A stretch of 64,000 bases of DNA from NCBI GenBank assembly GCA_021776685.1, contig JAJFFJ010000051.1, positions 1-64,000 of the forward strand, read 5' to 3'. Source of the stretch: Alphaproteobacteria bacterium. GTDB taxonomy: Bacteria; Pseudomonadota; Alphaproteobacteria; Bin65. Shown here piece after piece: positions 1 to 7,220 of the stretch. Position 1 is the first letter of the stretch; every line of letters begins with the position of its first letter. Made by a program: the position numbers and the translations under genes. Below the pieces are notes generated by a model. The model was not told the origin of the DNA. It worked only from the letters and a program-made list of their open reading frames with translations, and did not search any database.

Positions 1-78
1 CTTGGGGTCATCGGGCGGGCGATTGGCGGGCCATGCGTCGGGATTTGCGGCGCTGGCGCTGTCAGGCGGCGTTGTCAT
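1..78 (-). CDS. N-terminal fragment of an unidentified protein
   Basis: An open frame reads leftwards from an ATG at 78 and leaves the window without a stop. Its 26 visible residues are rich in Pro, Ala and Asp and match no family that I recognise. No clear ribosome binding site precedes the ATG, so the call rests on the open frame and on its divergent position from the gene at 251. The CtrA-like box at 141-155 lies between the two genes and could serve either. Confidence 0.3.
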   Translation of the reverse strand, partial: MTTPPDSASAANPDAWPANRPPDDPK

Positions 79-140
79 GGCCGCAGTCTAGCCGAAGTCC
101 GCCTGAAAATACCACGCAGACGCGCGGCTTCCTGCCGCCG

Positions 141-155
141 TTAACCTCTGCTTAA
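141..155. promoter_or_regulatory. CtrA-like box TTAA-N7-TTAA
   Basis: The sequence reads TTAACCTCTGCTTAA, an exact match to the TTAA-N7-TTAA form bound by the alphaproteobacterial regulator CtrA. A second GTTAAC half-site lies at 175-180. The box is about 95 bases upstream of the polybasic protein gene. Binding is inferred from the motif only. Confidence 0.45.
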
Positions 156-250
156 GGAAGCCATTTGAACCCCCGTTAACCAGCAGTTTTGGCGCTCCCT
201 TAAAGGCGTTTCGCTAGGTTGGCTGCGGAACGACAAACAGGAGCGGGCAG

Positions 251-772
251 ATGCCTTTCCTTCAAATGAGTAACGATTCACCGACCAAAGCTCCCTGGCA
301 CCTGCTGATTGCAGGCGGCCTGGCGCTGCTGGTTTTGCTGATGCTGGGCACAGGCTCGGTGCGAACCGCCAGTGCGGACGCACCCAAGGCCGTCTCTCAG
401 GCCGGCGCCTGCGCCACCTGCGTGTTGGTCGCAGAGCGTGATCGGGTCAAGCGCCACGCCAAGCGAATTTACCGCAAGGCCAAGCGCAGGAATCGCATGA
501 TGAAGCGCCGGTTGGCCCGCAAGATGACCCGCAAGGCGCGCCGCCACAAGATTCGCGCCCATGTGTCGGACCGGAAGTCGTATCGCAAGGCTTTGCGCGC
601 CAAGCATCGCGCCAAATATCGCGCCCACCGGCTCAAAGGCAGAAAAGGCCGGGCCGAATTGGTCGCCAAGCGCCGCGAACGCCGCGCCCGCGTCCTTGAA
701 GCACGCCGCGCGCGCCAGAAAGAATTTCGCCGCGACTGGAACAACCTGACGCCGCAGGGCAACGTTCAGTAG
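251..772 (+). CDS. Polybasic single-pass or exported protein of unknown function
   Basis: This is a 173-residue protein that I cannot assign to a family. Residues 17-35 form one hydrophobic segment ending in an ASA-type signal peptidase site, so it is either exported or anchored by one helix. Two cysteines (54 and 57, CATC) follow. From about residue 62 to 160 roughly half the residues are Arg or Lys, mostly in predicted helix, ending in a less charged tail. The start is supported by AGGAG eight bases upstream. A CtrA-like box lies upstream and a strong hairpin terminator follows at 931. Polyanion binding (LPS, DNA or teichoic-like polymers) is possible but is inference. The long frames on the opposite strand are shadows of its biased codons. 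Confidence 0.72.
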   Translation: MPFLQMSNDSPTKAPWHLLIAGGLALLVLLMLGTGSVRTASADAPKAVSQAGACATCVLVAERDRVKRHAKRIYRKAKRRNRMMKRRLARKMTRKARRHKIRAHVSDRKSYRKALRAKHRAKYRAHRLKGRKGRAELVAKRRERRARVLEARRARQKEFRRDWNNLTPQGNVQ

Positions 773-799
773 GGCCGAAAGGGGCAACGTCCAGTAGGG
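757..799. repeat. Short tandem duplication at a gene end
   Basis: The 18-base unit GGGCAACGTYCAGTAGGG occurs at 757-774 and again at 782-799, differing only at the Y position. The first copy carries the stop codon of the upstream gene. It looks like a local slippage duplication. Confidence 0.6.
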
Positions 800-930
800 G
801 CATCAACCCGTCGGCCCAACGGCGAATAGGGCCAAGGTGCACACAAGGTGCGCACACGGAAACAGAGGCACATGACGGATTTGCGCCGTCATGTGCACAA
901 GACCGCGACTTCCTCTCACAGTAAAACCTT

Positions 931-957
931 CGGGGCCTATCAGGCCCCGATTTCTTT
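931..957 (+). terminator. Rho-independent terminator, possibly bidirectional
   Basis: A perfect 8-base stem (931-938 with 942-949, three-base loop) is followed by ATTTCTTT. It ends the transcript of the polybasic gene. It also lies just past the stop of the minus-strand dehydrogenase, where AAGGTTTT follows on the other strand, so it may act in both directions. Confidence 0.75.
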
Positions 958-978
958 GGGGCCAGTTTTCTCAGGCGC

Positions 979-1896
979 CTAAAGCCGCGGCGGGGTGATC
1001 CCGCCCAGGTCGCAAACCGCGTCCAGAATGGTGGAGAAATCCTTCTCGCCGTAATCCTTTGCCGCCATGGCCAGGGACTCCCGCACCGCTGCACCGGCGA
1101 AGACCGGCAGCCCGGCACGTCGCGCCGCCTCCACCGCCAGGGACGCGTCCTTGTGCGCCAGGGTCATGCGGAAGCCTGGCTCGTCATCGCCCTTCAGCAC
1201 CTTGTTTGGCCAGTTCAGCTGCAGCTGCCCGTTGGCCGCCGTGGTGCCCAGCAACACGTCCAGTGTCGTCTGCAGGTCGAGGCCAAAGGCCTGGCCGAGC
1301 GCCAGCGCCTCTGCGTTCATCTGGTTGATGCCCATGATCAGGAAGTTGTTGACCACCTTGGTGCGGATGCCGCTGCCGGGGGGGCCGCAATGATGGATGG
1401 TCGTGCCCATGCCCTCGAGCAACGGTTTGACCCGCTCAAAGTCGGCATCGTGGGCGCCCACCATGAAGAGCGATTCGCCGGCGATGGCATGGGCGGCCAG
1501 ACGTCCGACCGGGGCATCGACAAAGCTTCCGCCGGCCTCTGCCACCGCGGCGGCCACCTTGTCGGTCACCGCCGGGTCGATGGTCGACATGTCCATGACA
1601 AGCTGGCCGGGACGTCCGGCTTCAAGCAGACCGCCGGGGCCCGTCACGGTCGCCTCTACCTGGGGTGAATCCGGCACCATGGTGATGGCGATGTCCGCCT
1701 TCTCGGCCACCTCCGCCACGGACCCGGCGACTGTCGCGCCCAGATCGCGGAGCGCCGGCACCCGGTCCTGGGCAATGTCATAGACGATCAGGTCAAAGCC
1801 CTTGCGCGCCAGATTGGATGCCATGGGCTGGCCCATGGCGCCCAGCCCGATAAAGCCGACGGTGCTGGCCCTAGTGCCCATATTGGTGCCGCTCAT
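979..1896 (-). CDS. Beta-hydroxyacid dehydrogenase, YihU/sulfolactaldehyde reductase-like
   Basis: An NAD(P)-dependent dehydrogenase of the 3-hydroxyisobutyrate dehydrogenase family, 305 residues, the usual length. The N-terminus carries the Rossmann motif GFIGLGAMGQPMASNL. Substrate and catalytic segments include DAPVGR, GIRTKVVNN (catalytic Lys) and WPNKVLKGD, then LAHKD. The DxPVGR and WPNKVL-GD blocks recall E. coli YihU, which reduces sulfolactaldehyde and also acts on succinate semialdehyde, more than they recall MmsB or GarR. The start at 1896 is chosen because GGGGAG precedes it and the Rossmann fold begins 11 residues later; the frame upstream of it is non-coding in character. It is the last gene of a likely minus-strand group with the DCC and GbsR genes. 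The substrate is unproven. Confidence 0.87.
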   Translation of the reverse strand: MSGTNMGTRASTVGFIGLGAMGQPMASNLARKGFDLIVYDIAQDRVPALRDLGATVAGSVAEVAEKADIAITMVPDSPQVEATVTGPGGLLEAGRPGQLVMDMSTIDPAVTDKVAAAVAEAGGSFVDAPVGRLAAHAIAGESLFMVGAHDADFERVKPLLEGMGTTIHHCGPPGSGIRTKVVNNFLIMGINQMNAEALALGQAFGLDLQTTLDVLLGTTAANGQLQLNWPNKVLKGDDEPGFRMTLAHKDASLAVEAARRAGLPVFAGAAVRESLAMAAKDYGEKDFSTILDAVCDLGGITPPRL

Positions 1897-1991
1897 GAAA
1901 ATCTCCCCCAAAAAGTGGATTGGTCCGGTTTGCTGGGGGCGGACGATAGTCGAGGGGCTGCCGGCGGGCAATTCCGTGCGGCGGAAAAGTG

Positions 1992-2528
1992 CTAGCGGCT
2001 GTCCGCGGTGCGCGAGGCGGCGTGGGCGGCGCGGCGTTCGCGACGGCGATTCCATTGCCACAGCAGGGGCACCAGCAGACCGTCGTAAAACGCGATCGCG
2101 CCCCATTTCACGCCCGGCAGGTCGACCACCCGGGCCAGCCAGCGGTAGCGCGGCATCTGCCGCCACAGCAGGATAAACCCGTCGATGCCTTTTATCACCT
2201 GGCCGTCAGTGTCGCGCACGTGCAGGCGGCGTTTGGCGCCATCCACGGTCACCCCCAGGGGCGCCAGGGGCGATGGGTCCCGGGCAACATCATGGAAGGC
2301 CAGATCTGCGGGCGCAGCTCCCCCCAGCCGCTGGTATCGGGTCATCTCGGCGCGGCACACCGGGCAGCCGCCGTTGTAGAGCACGGTCACAGCGCCGGGC
2401 GCGCCGGACGGGTCGGTGACACCGGGCGTTTCGCTCTCGCCGGGCGCCTCCTCCTTTGCTTTCGCGGCAATCTTCGGCAGCGATGCCGTCATCTCGCGCA
2501 GCTTGCGTTCGGTATCCATGATCGACAT
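1992..2528 (-). CDS. DCC family thiol-disulfide oxidoreductase-like protein (DUF393)
   Basis: A 178-residue protein whose central part matches the DCC family, named after a conserved N-terminal motif. Here the motif is VLYNGGCPVCRAEM, with the CPVC redox pair. The rest follows the family pattern: a HDVA segment, a GIDGF segment, then WRQMPRYRWLARVV and a hydrophobic C-terminal stretch before a basic tail. About 45 residues of charged linker precede the domain. The start at 2528 has GGGAGG about seven bases upstream. The frame stays open to an ATG at 2828 that also has a Shine-Dalgarno (GGGAGA), which would give 278 residues, so a longer form is possible. Family members are thought to act in thiol redox; the substrate is unknown. 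Confidence 0.85.
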   Translation of the reverse strand: MSIMDTERKLREMTASLPKIAAKAKEEAPGESETPGVTDPSGAPGAVTVLYNGGCPVCRAEMTRYQRLGGAAPADLAFHDVARDPSPLAPLGVTVDGAKRRLHVRDTDGQVIKGIDGFILLWRQMPRYRWLARVVDLPGVKWGAIAFYDGLLVPLLWQWNRRRERRAAHAASRTADSR

Positions 2529-2855
2529 TGCACGCCTCCCTTCAGAGCAAGGATGCGGGCGACGCGGCTTCGGTCCACCCGCTATTGGAATTCCCGGTGG
2601 AAGTGCAGTTGGCTGGCCTGACTCAAGGGGCCAAGTGTGGCGCCCGCGCGATGGCTGCGTGACGTTTTTGGGCGCGGGATGTGACGTCATCGTGGCCCGG
2701 CGGCGTACGGGCATGGCTGGCGTTATTGGCGCAATCGGCGAGGAGCTCGCGCGGGGCTTCACCCGCCGCCTGAACCAGCCGTCCGGCCGGTGTGGCGGGT
2801 GGGTCAGGTCGTGGATCAAGCGGGCCATTTCGGTCTCCCTGGTGTCGGTTCGGGG
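2529..2855. other. Intergenic gap with a possible extra N-terminal frame
   Basis: These 327 bases separate the regulator and the DCC gene. The only signal I see is the minus-strand ATG at 2828 with GGGAGA upstream, opening a His/Pro/Arg-rich frame that runs into the DCC protein. It is either an N-terminal extension of that protein or non-coding leader. I see no RNA gene or strong hairpin. Confidence 0.4.
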
Positions 2856-3398
2856 CTATCGGTTCCGGTCGCGCCGGCGTTGGACCAGGCCAGCCACCTT
2901 GGCGCCCATCTTCAACAGCTTGATCAGCGTGCCGCGGGGCAGGTGGCGCACCTGGTCATGCCAGGTGGTCAGCGTATCCATGAAGTTCGTCAGTTCCCGG
3001 ATGCGTTTCTTGCTCTCCTCCGGCGTGCCGGCGTCGCCGGCTGCGTCCGCGTTGAGGCCGCGCAGCATGGCCAGCGTCGGGTCGATCTCCCGTCGTTTCC
3101 GCTCCTGGGTGATGCGGAACATGATCTCCCAGGGGTCGCTCTCGGCGATGAAGTGATCGCGCCGGTCGCCCATCAGGTGGGTGACATGGATCAGGCCCCA
3201 GGACTGCAGCTCCCGGATCGAGGTCGACACATTCGACCGCGCGATCGACAGGGTTTCCGATAGTTCTTCCGCATGGAGCGGCTGGGGCGAGAGGTAGAGC
3301 AACGCGTGGATCTGCGCGACCGAGCGGTTGACCCCCCATCGGGCGCCCATCTCTCCCCAATGGAGGACGAAGCGTTCCATCACCGGTGTCAGGTCCAT
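2856..3398 (-). CDS. GbsR/MarR-family transcriptional regulator
   Basis: A 180-residue DNA-binding protein. After a short helix (MERFVLHWGEMGARWG) comes a winged helix-turn-helix with SVAQIHALLYL, SETLSIARSNVSTSIRELQSWGL and a wing GDRRDHF, the arrangement of the GbsR branch of MarR regulators. A helical C-terminal half with a basic end follows, probably for dimerisation. The start at 3398 has AAGAGG upstream. It lies 23 bases after a small membrane protein gene and before the DCC gene, so it is probably in one transcript with them. It is the natural candidate for binding the perfect palindrome at 3895-3912 in the divergent promoter region. The effector is unknown. Confidence 0.85.
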   Translation of the reverse strand: MDLTPVMERFVLHWGEMGARWGVNRSVAQIHALLYLSPQPLHAEELSETLSIARSNVSTSIRELQSWGLIHVTHLMGDRRDHFIAESDPWEIMFRITQERKRREIDPTLAMLRGLNADAAGDAGTPEESKKRIRELTNFMDTLTTWHDQVRHLPRGTLIKLLKMGAKVAGLVQRRRDRNR

Positions 3399-3421
3399 AT
3401 GTGGTTCCTCTTCCTTTGCGG

Positions 3422-3793
3422 TCAGGTCAGCAGGCCGGGCACGGCCAGGGCCGTGAGGCCGGTGAACAGCAGCCATTGCGGCATGTGCCGATGCTTCTGG
3501 CGGGTGATGCGCACGAGACCCAGGCCCAGGATGGCGAATGCCAGGCACAGTCCGGCAGCCAGCGCGGCCACCGGCCAGGCCCGGCTGTCAAATGCCGCCC
3601 AGGCGAAGGCGGCGACCAGGCCGGCCAGGACGATGGTCACCCCATGCCAGCAATAATAGGCGGTCAGCCGCGCCACCGGGTGGATGTCCCGGGCCATCAG
3701 CAGGGGCCTGGCAATCGCCTTGCCGCCCGCGAACACATGCAGGGCGGTGACCCCGGTGGCGGCAATGGCGGCGGCGATGAGAAATCCGTTCAT
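3422..3793 (-). CDS. Small four-helix membrane protein of unknown function
   Basis: A 123-residue, very hydrophobic protein with about four predicted transmembrane segments, an ALHVFAGGK element after the first and a YYCWHG element before the second. I do not recognise a named family. The start at 3793 gives the first helix immediately; upstream in-frame codons lie inside the promoter region and look non-coding. It is the first gene of the minus-strand group that continues with the GbsR regulator. The divergent neighbour at 4019 is a similar size and topology with a comparable His in helix 1 (MVHAL), so the two may be distant relatives. Confidence 0.68.
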   Translation of the reverse strand: MNGFLIAAAIAATGVTALHVFAGGKAIARPLLMARDIHPVARLTAYYCWHGVTIVLAGLVAAFAWAAFDSRAWPVAALAAGLCLAFAILGLGLVRITRQKHRHMPQWLLFTGLTALAVPGLLT

Positions 3794-3894
3794 GAGAGTG
3801 TCGGCCCTTGAGCGTCCATTACTGCGCCCCTGTGACATTCTTGGGAGCGCCTGCGTCGGTTTGTCGATTGTGCTTTGCACTGACAATCCATTAA

Positions 3895-3912
3895 TTTCTG
3901 TATAGACAGAAA
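3895..3912. promoter_or_regulatory. Perfect palindrome, candidate GbsR operator
   Basis: TTTCTGTATAGACAGAAA is a perfect 7-base inverted repeat around ATAG. It lies between the two divergent small membrane protein genes, in an AT-rich patch of otherwise GC-rich sequence. A further ACAGAA half-site follows at 3915-3920 and a -35-like TTGACA at 3924-3929 points towards 4019. The size and placement fit a MarR-type dimer, and the regulator is encoded next door; binding is inference. Confidence 0.6.
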
Positions 3913-4018
3913 CTACAGAATATTTGACATTAATCAAGGCGCAATTGCCGGTGAGATTGCCGCAGGCGCCCCTGAACTGAAAAAAAGACACCGAATAAAG
4001 AAGAGAGGAGTAACGATC

Positions 4019-4456
4019 ATGCCGGCCATCTCATGGCTCTACGTCCTTGGCGCGGTCCCTTTCCTGATTCTGGGAATGGTGCACGCCCTCTACACCTTCC
4101 GGGATCTGCGCAACCCGGTCTATTTCGCGCCGCGTTCGCCGGAGCTGCTGGCCGCCATGCAGGCGGAAGGTCCCCGCCTCGCGCCCGTAACCTCCCTGTG
4201 GCGGGCGGGCCTCGGCTTTCACTTCAGCCACAGCCTGGGCGTGGTCGGATTCGCGGCGCTCTATCTGTGGATGGGCATCACCGCTCCCGCGGCGCTCTTG
4301 TCCCTGCCGCCGCTCCTGTGGGCGGCGCCCATCATCGCCTGGCTCTATGTGCTGATGGCCTGGCGCTTCTGGTTCCGCATCCCGCTCGTCGGCTCTCTCA
4401 TCGGCGCGCAGTTCTTCACCGCGGCGCTGATCGTGGTGTTGTTTGGTTGGGGTTGA
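4019..4456 (+). CDS. Small four-helix membrane protein, LIC_13387-like
   Basis: A 145-residue membrane protein with about four predicted helices. Helix 1 contains GMVHALYTF, a soluble loop of about 35 residues follows, then W-RAGLGFHFSHSLG at the start of helix 2. The GxxH and FxxSHS pattern recalls small uncharacterised membrane proteins such as Leptospira LIC_13387 (from memory). The start has AGAGGAG about seven bases upstream, a strong site. It is divergent from the operon carrying the GbsR regulator and shares the palindromic promoter region, so co-control is likely. No enzymatic motif is visible. Confidence 0.75.
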   Translation: MPAISWLYVLGAVPFLILGMVHALYTFRDLRNPVYFAPRSPELLAAMQAEGPRLAPVTSLWRAGLGFHFSHSLGVVGFAALYLWMGITAPAALLSLPPLLWAAPIIAWLYVLMAWRFWFRIPLVGSLIGAQFFTAALIVVLFGWG

Positions 4457-4561
4457 GCTGAGGGAAGCGCCAGAAAATAAGATCATTTTCCTTGCTCGGT
4501 TAAGCTCCGAAGCCCATATCCAGTGCTGGTGCGCCGCGAAGGCGGCGAATGTTTTGGGGAT

Positions 4562-4599
4562 ACCGCACTCCCCCACATTCCCCTACATTCCCCCACATC
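4562..4599 (-). promoter_or_regulatory. Phased 10-bp GTGGG repeats, MraZ-box-like, upstream of pmbA
   Basis: Read on the minus strand the block is three exact 10-base units (GATGTGGGGG-type, core GTGGGGGAAT with one GTAGGGGAAT) plus a degenerate fourth, GCGG. The units start exactly ten bases apart, one helical turn. It ends 96 bases before the pmbA ATG. The same three-unit block occurs at 15901-15930 upstream of xseA. E. coli MraZ binds TGGGN direct repeats at this spacing; whether MraZ binds here is inference. Confidence 0.55.
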
Positions 4600-4695
4600 G
4601 GGGCGAATTTTCGCGACGCGCCCAGAATACGAATCGCAGCACAACGCAACAAACAGCAACATTTCGCAACAATTCAAAAAAACCCCGGATAGCTC

Positions 4696-6087
4696 ATGAA
4701 TTCTGGCCCTTCTTCCGCCACCCCATCTGCCACCCCCACTCCCCCTGCCACTGACGACGACCCCCGCAACCTGCTGCAGGACTTGATTGCCAAGGCCCAG
4801 GCCGCCGGCGCCGATGGGGCTGACGCCCTCTATGCCCGGGGCGAGAGCCTGTCCCACGACATGCGGCTGGGCGAGGTGGAAAAGCTGGAGCGTGCGGAAG
4901 GCCACGACCTGGGCCTGCGCGTGCTCGTCGGCAAGCAACAGGCGATTGTCTCGACCACGGACATGAGTGCCGGCGCGCTGGATGAAATGGTCGAGCGCGC
5001 CGTCGCGATGGCCAAGGCAGTGCCGGAGGACCCGTTCTGCGGCATTGCGGAGCCGGCGCAGCTGGCCACAGACCCGCCCACTTTCGAGATGATGGAGGAC
5101 GCGGAGCCTTCCGCCGAATCGTTGATCGAACGGGCCCGCGTCTGCGAGGACGCAGCGCGTGCGGTGGAGGGCATCACCAATTCCGAGGGCGCCGAGGCCG
5201 GGTGGAGCCGCACCGGCGTCTGGCTGGCCGCGTCCAATGGCTTTACCGGGCATTATGGCCGCTCGTCTCACAGCGTCTCGGTGTCGGTGATTGCCGGCGA
5301 AGGCGCGGAGATGGAGGGGGACTATGAGTGGCGGCGCACCACATTTCTGGAAGACTTGCCCGATCCTGCAGTGCTCGGCCGCAAGGCAGGTGAACGCGCC
5401 ATCCGCCGCCTGAACGCCCGCAAGATGCCGTCCGCACAGGTGCCTGTGGTCTATGACCCGCGCGTCGCCGGGCGGATGATTGGCCACCTGCTGGGGGCGA
5501 TAAACGGCGCCGCCGTGGCCCGCGGCACCAGCTTCCTGAAGGACAGTCTGGGCGAGAAGGTGTTTGCCGACGGCGTCTCCGTGGTGGAAGACCCGCACCG
5601 GCCGCGCGGCCCTGGCTCCAAGCCGTTTGACGCGGAGGGCCTGGCCAATCAGTCCCGCCGGCTGATCGACAACGGCGTGCTGACCACATGGCTGCTGGAC
5701 CTGCGAGCGTCGCGGCAGCTCGACATGGCGCCTACGGGACACGCTGCCCGCGGCCCCTCGGGCCCGCCGTCGCCGTCCGCCACCAACGTCTATATCGAGG
5801 CCGGTGCGCAGACGCCGGCGGAGATGATGGCGGACATTGCCTCGGGCCTCTACATCACCGAGCTGATGGGCATGGGCGTGAATGGCGTCACCGGCGACTA
5901 TTCAATGGGCGCCGGCGGGTTCTGGATCGAGAATGGCGAGATCGCCTTCCCGGTGACTGAGCTGACCGTGGCCGGCAACCTGAAGGACATGTACCGGGAA
6001 CTGACCCCCGCCAATGACCTGAATTTCGACTATGGCACGGATTCGCCGACGCTCAGGGTCGAAGGCATGACCGTCGCCGGAAACTGA
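4696..6087 (+). CDS. pmbA: TldD/PmbA (TldE) family metalloprotease subunit
   Basis: A 463-residue protein of the TldD/TldE family, cytosolic partners that cleave unfolded or leader peptides, as in microcin B17 maturation. It is the TldE/PmbA-type subunit, since the HExxxH zinc motif of TldD is absent. Family blocks seen include an N-terminal domain with LGLRVLVGKQQA, a middle FTGHYGRSSHS, the AINGAAVARGTSFLKD block, and the C-terminal SGLYITELMGMGVNGVTGDYSMGAGGFWIENG. The first 25 residues are a Pro/Thr-rich lead. The start is the first ATG after the promoter region; its Shine-Dalgarno is weak. It stands alone on the plus strand, with the phased GTGGG repeats upstream. Confidence 0.93.
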   Translation: MNSGPSSATPSATPTPPATDDDPRNLLQDLIAKAQAAGADGADALYARGESLSHDMRLGEVEKLERAEGHDLGLRVLVGKQQAIVSTTDMSAGALDEMVERAVAMAKAVPEDPFCGIAEPAQLATDPPTFEMMEDAEPSAESLIERARVCEDAARAVEGITNSEGAEAGWSRTGVWLAASNGFTGHYGRSSHSVSVSVIAGEGAEMEGDYEWRRTTFLEDLPDPAVLGRKAGERAIRRLNARKMPSAQVPVVYDPRVAGRMIGHLLGAINGAAVARGTSFLKDSLGEKVFADGVSVVEDPHRPRGPGSKPFDAEGLANQSRRLIDNGVLTTWLLDLRASRQLDMAPTGHAARGPSGPPSPSATNVYIEAGAQTPAEMMADIASGLYITELMGMGVNGVTGDYSMGAGGFWIENGEIAFPVTELTVAGNLKDMYRELTPANDLNFDYGTDSPTLRVEGMTVAGN

Positions 6088-6232
6088 CGGGAAAGGCGCG
6101 CCGCAGGGTTTTTCAAGACTGTCTTTGTCCGGTCGTCGAGCCGTATTAGATGGTGTCTCCATCCCAATCGCTTCGAGCCCTGATCGAGGGTGATCCAGGT
6201 AGGAACAGGAAGCAGGTGGATAGAAGGCTGAT

Positions 6233-6249
6233 GCAGGTTCAAATCCTGC
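6233..6249 (+). other. Isolated T-arm-like hairpin (tRNA relic candidate)
   Basis: GCAGGTTCAAATCCTGC is a perfect five-base stem with a seven-base TTCAAAT loop, the signature of a tRNA T-arm. The following seven bases (TATACTC) find no acceptor partner upstream, and no D-arm or anticodon arm is visible, so this is not a tRNA. It lies in the 211-base gap before the LpxH-like gene. It may be a relic of a tRNA 3' end or chance. Confidence 0.3.
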
Positions 6250-6298
6250 TATACTCTGTGTCTGGCGGCCCCAGAGCCGCGGGCAGGGGAGGTGTGAC

Positions 6299-7171
6299 AT
6301 GAACATGATGCCGTTACCCGAGCGGGTGACCCGCCACCGCACCATTTTCATTTCCGACATCCATCTGGGCACCCGCGGCTGCAAGGCCGAATTCCTGCAC
6401 GATTTCCTCCGCCATACGGAGTCCGAGACGCTCTATCTGGTCGGCGATATCGTCGACGGCTGGCGTCTGAAGAAGATCTGGTACTGGCGCACCGCCTTCA
6501 ACGATGTGGTCCACGAAGTGCTGCGGAAGGTCCAGAACGGCACCCGGGTGATCTACATTCCCGGCAACCATGACGAGATTGCCCGCAACTATGTGGGCCT
6601 TACGGTGGGTGGTGTTGAATTCCGCGCCGACGACATCCACAAGACGGCGGACGGCCGGCGCTTTTTGGTCCTGCATGGGGACGAATTCGACGGCGTCGTG
6701 CGCAACGCCAAATGGCTCGCGATGATCGGGGACTGGGCCTACAACACCGCTCTCTGGGTCAACAGCGTGTTCAACTGGGGCCGGCGTCAGCTCGGGCTTC
6801 ACTACTGGTCGCTCTCCGCTTTTCTCAAGAAAAAGGTCAAGAGCGCCTTCAACTATATCCAGAAATACGAGACCCTGGTGGCCGACACCGCCGAGAAGCG
6901 TGGCGTGGATGGCGTCATCTGCGGGCACATCCACCATGCGGAAATGCGCATGATCGGCGACATCCTGTACTGCAACGACGGCGACTGGGTGGAGAGCTGT
7001 ACGGCGCTGGTGGAGGACATGGACGGACAACTGTCGATCCTCAACTGGGCGCATATAAGCCACGGGCGGGTGCAGCCAGCGGCGCCATCAGAGCCAGGGA
7101 CTGGCGCAAGGTCTGGGTCAGAAGAAGACGCCCAGGCATCGCCGCCCCGGTTGCCCGAACTGGTGGGGTGA
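6299..7171 (+). CDS. LpxH-like UDP-2,3-diacylglucosamine diphosphatase family phosphoesterase
   Basis: A 290-residue metallophosphoesterase of the calcineurin-like superfamily. The two-metal site motifs are present in order: DIHLG near residue 17, GDIVDGW, GNHDE, LHGDEFD and GHIHHAEM. These place it with the LpxH-type hydrolases that cleave UDP-2,3-diacylglucosamine to lipid X at the membrane surface, although this longer branch (COG2908) has uncertain substrates in alphaproteobacteria, which often use LpxI instead. The last 35 residues are low-complexity. The start has GGGGAGG seven bases upstream. It begins a plus-strand envelope run that continues with a glycosyltransferase, a phosphatase, MsbA, WaaA and LpxK, which supports a lipid or LPS role. 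Confidence 0.85.
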   Translation: MNMMPLPERVTRHRTIFISDIHLGTRGCKAEFLHDFLRHTESETLYLVGDIVDGWRLKKIWYWRTAFNDVVHEVLRKVQNGTRVIYIPGNHDEIARNYVGLTVGGVEFRADDIHKTADGRRFLVLHGDEFDGVVRNAKWLAMIGDWAYNTALWVNSVFNWGRRQLGLHYWSLSAFLKKKVKSAFNYIQKYETLVADTAEKRGVDGVICGHIHHAEMRMIGDILYCNDGDWVESCTALVEDMDGQLSILNWAHISHGRVQPAAPSEPGTGARSGSEEDAQASPPRLPELVG

Positions 7172-7220
7172 TCGGCCTGGAAACCGGCGATTTATCGGTA
7201 GTTCAACGGCAGGCGAAATT

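Noticed and set aside
4483-5742. Minus-strand open frame of 419 residues opposite pmbA
   Set aside because: It covers the TldE core antisense, is rich in His, Arg and Gly, and matches nothing; pmbA is certain.
6180-6256. Possible tRNA gene
   Set aside because: Only the T-arm is credible; no acceptor pairing, D-arm or anticodon arm can be drawn.
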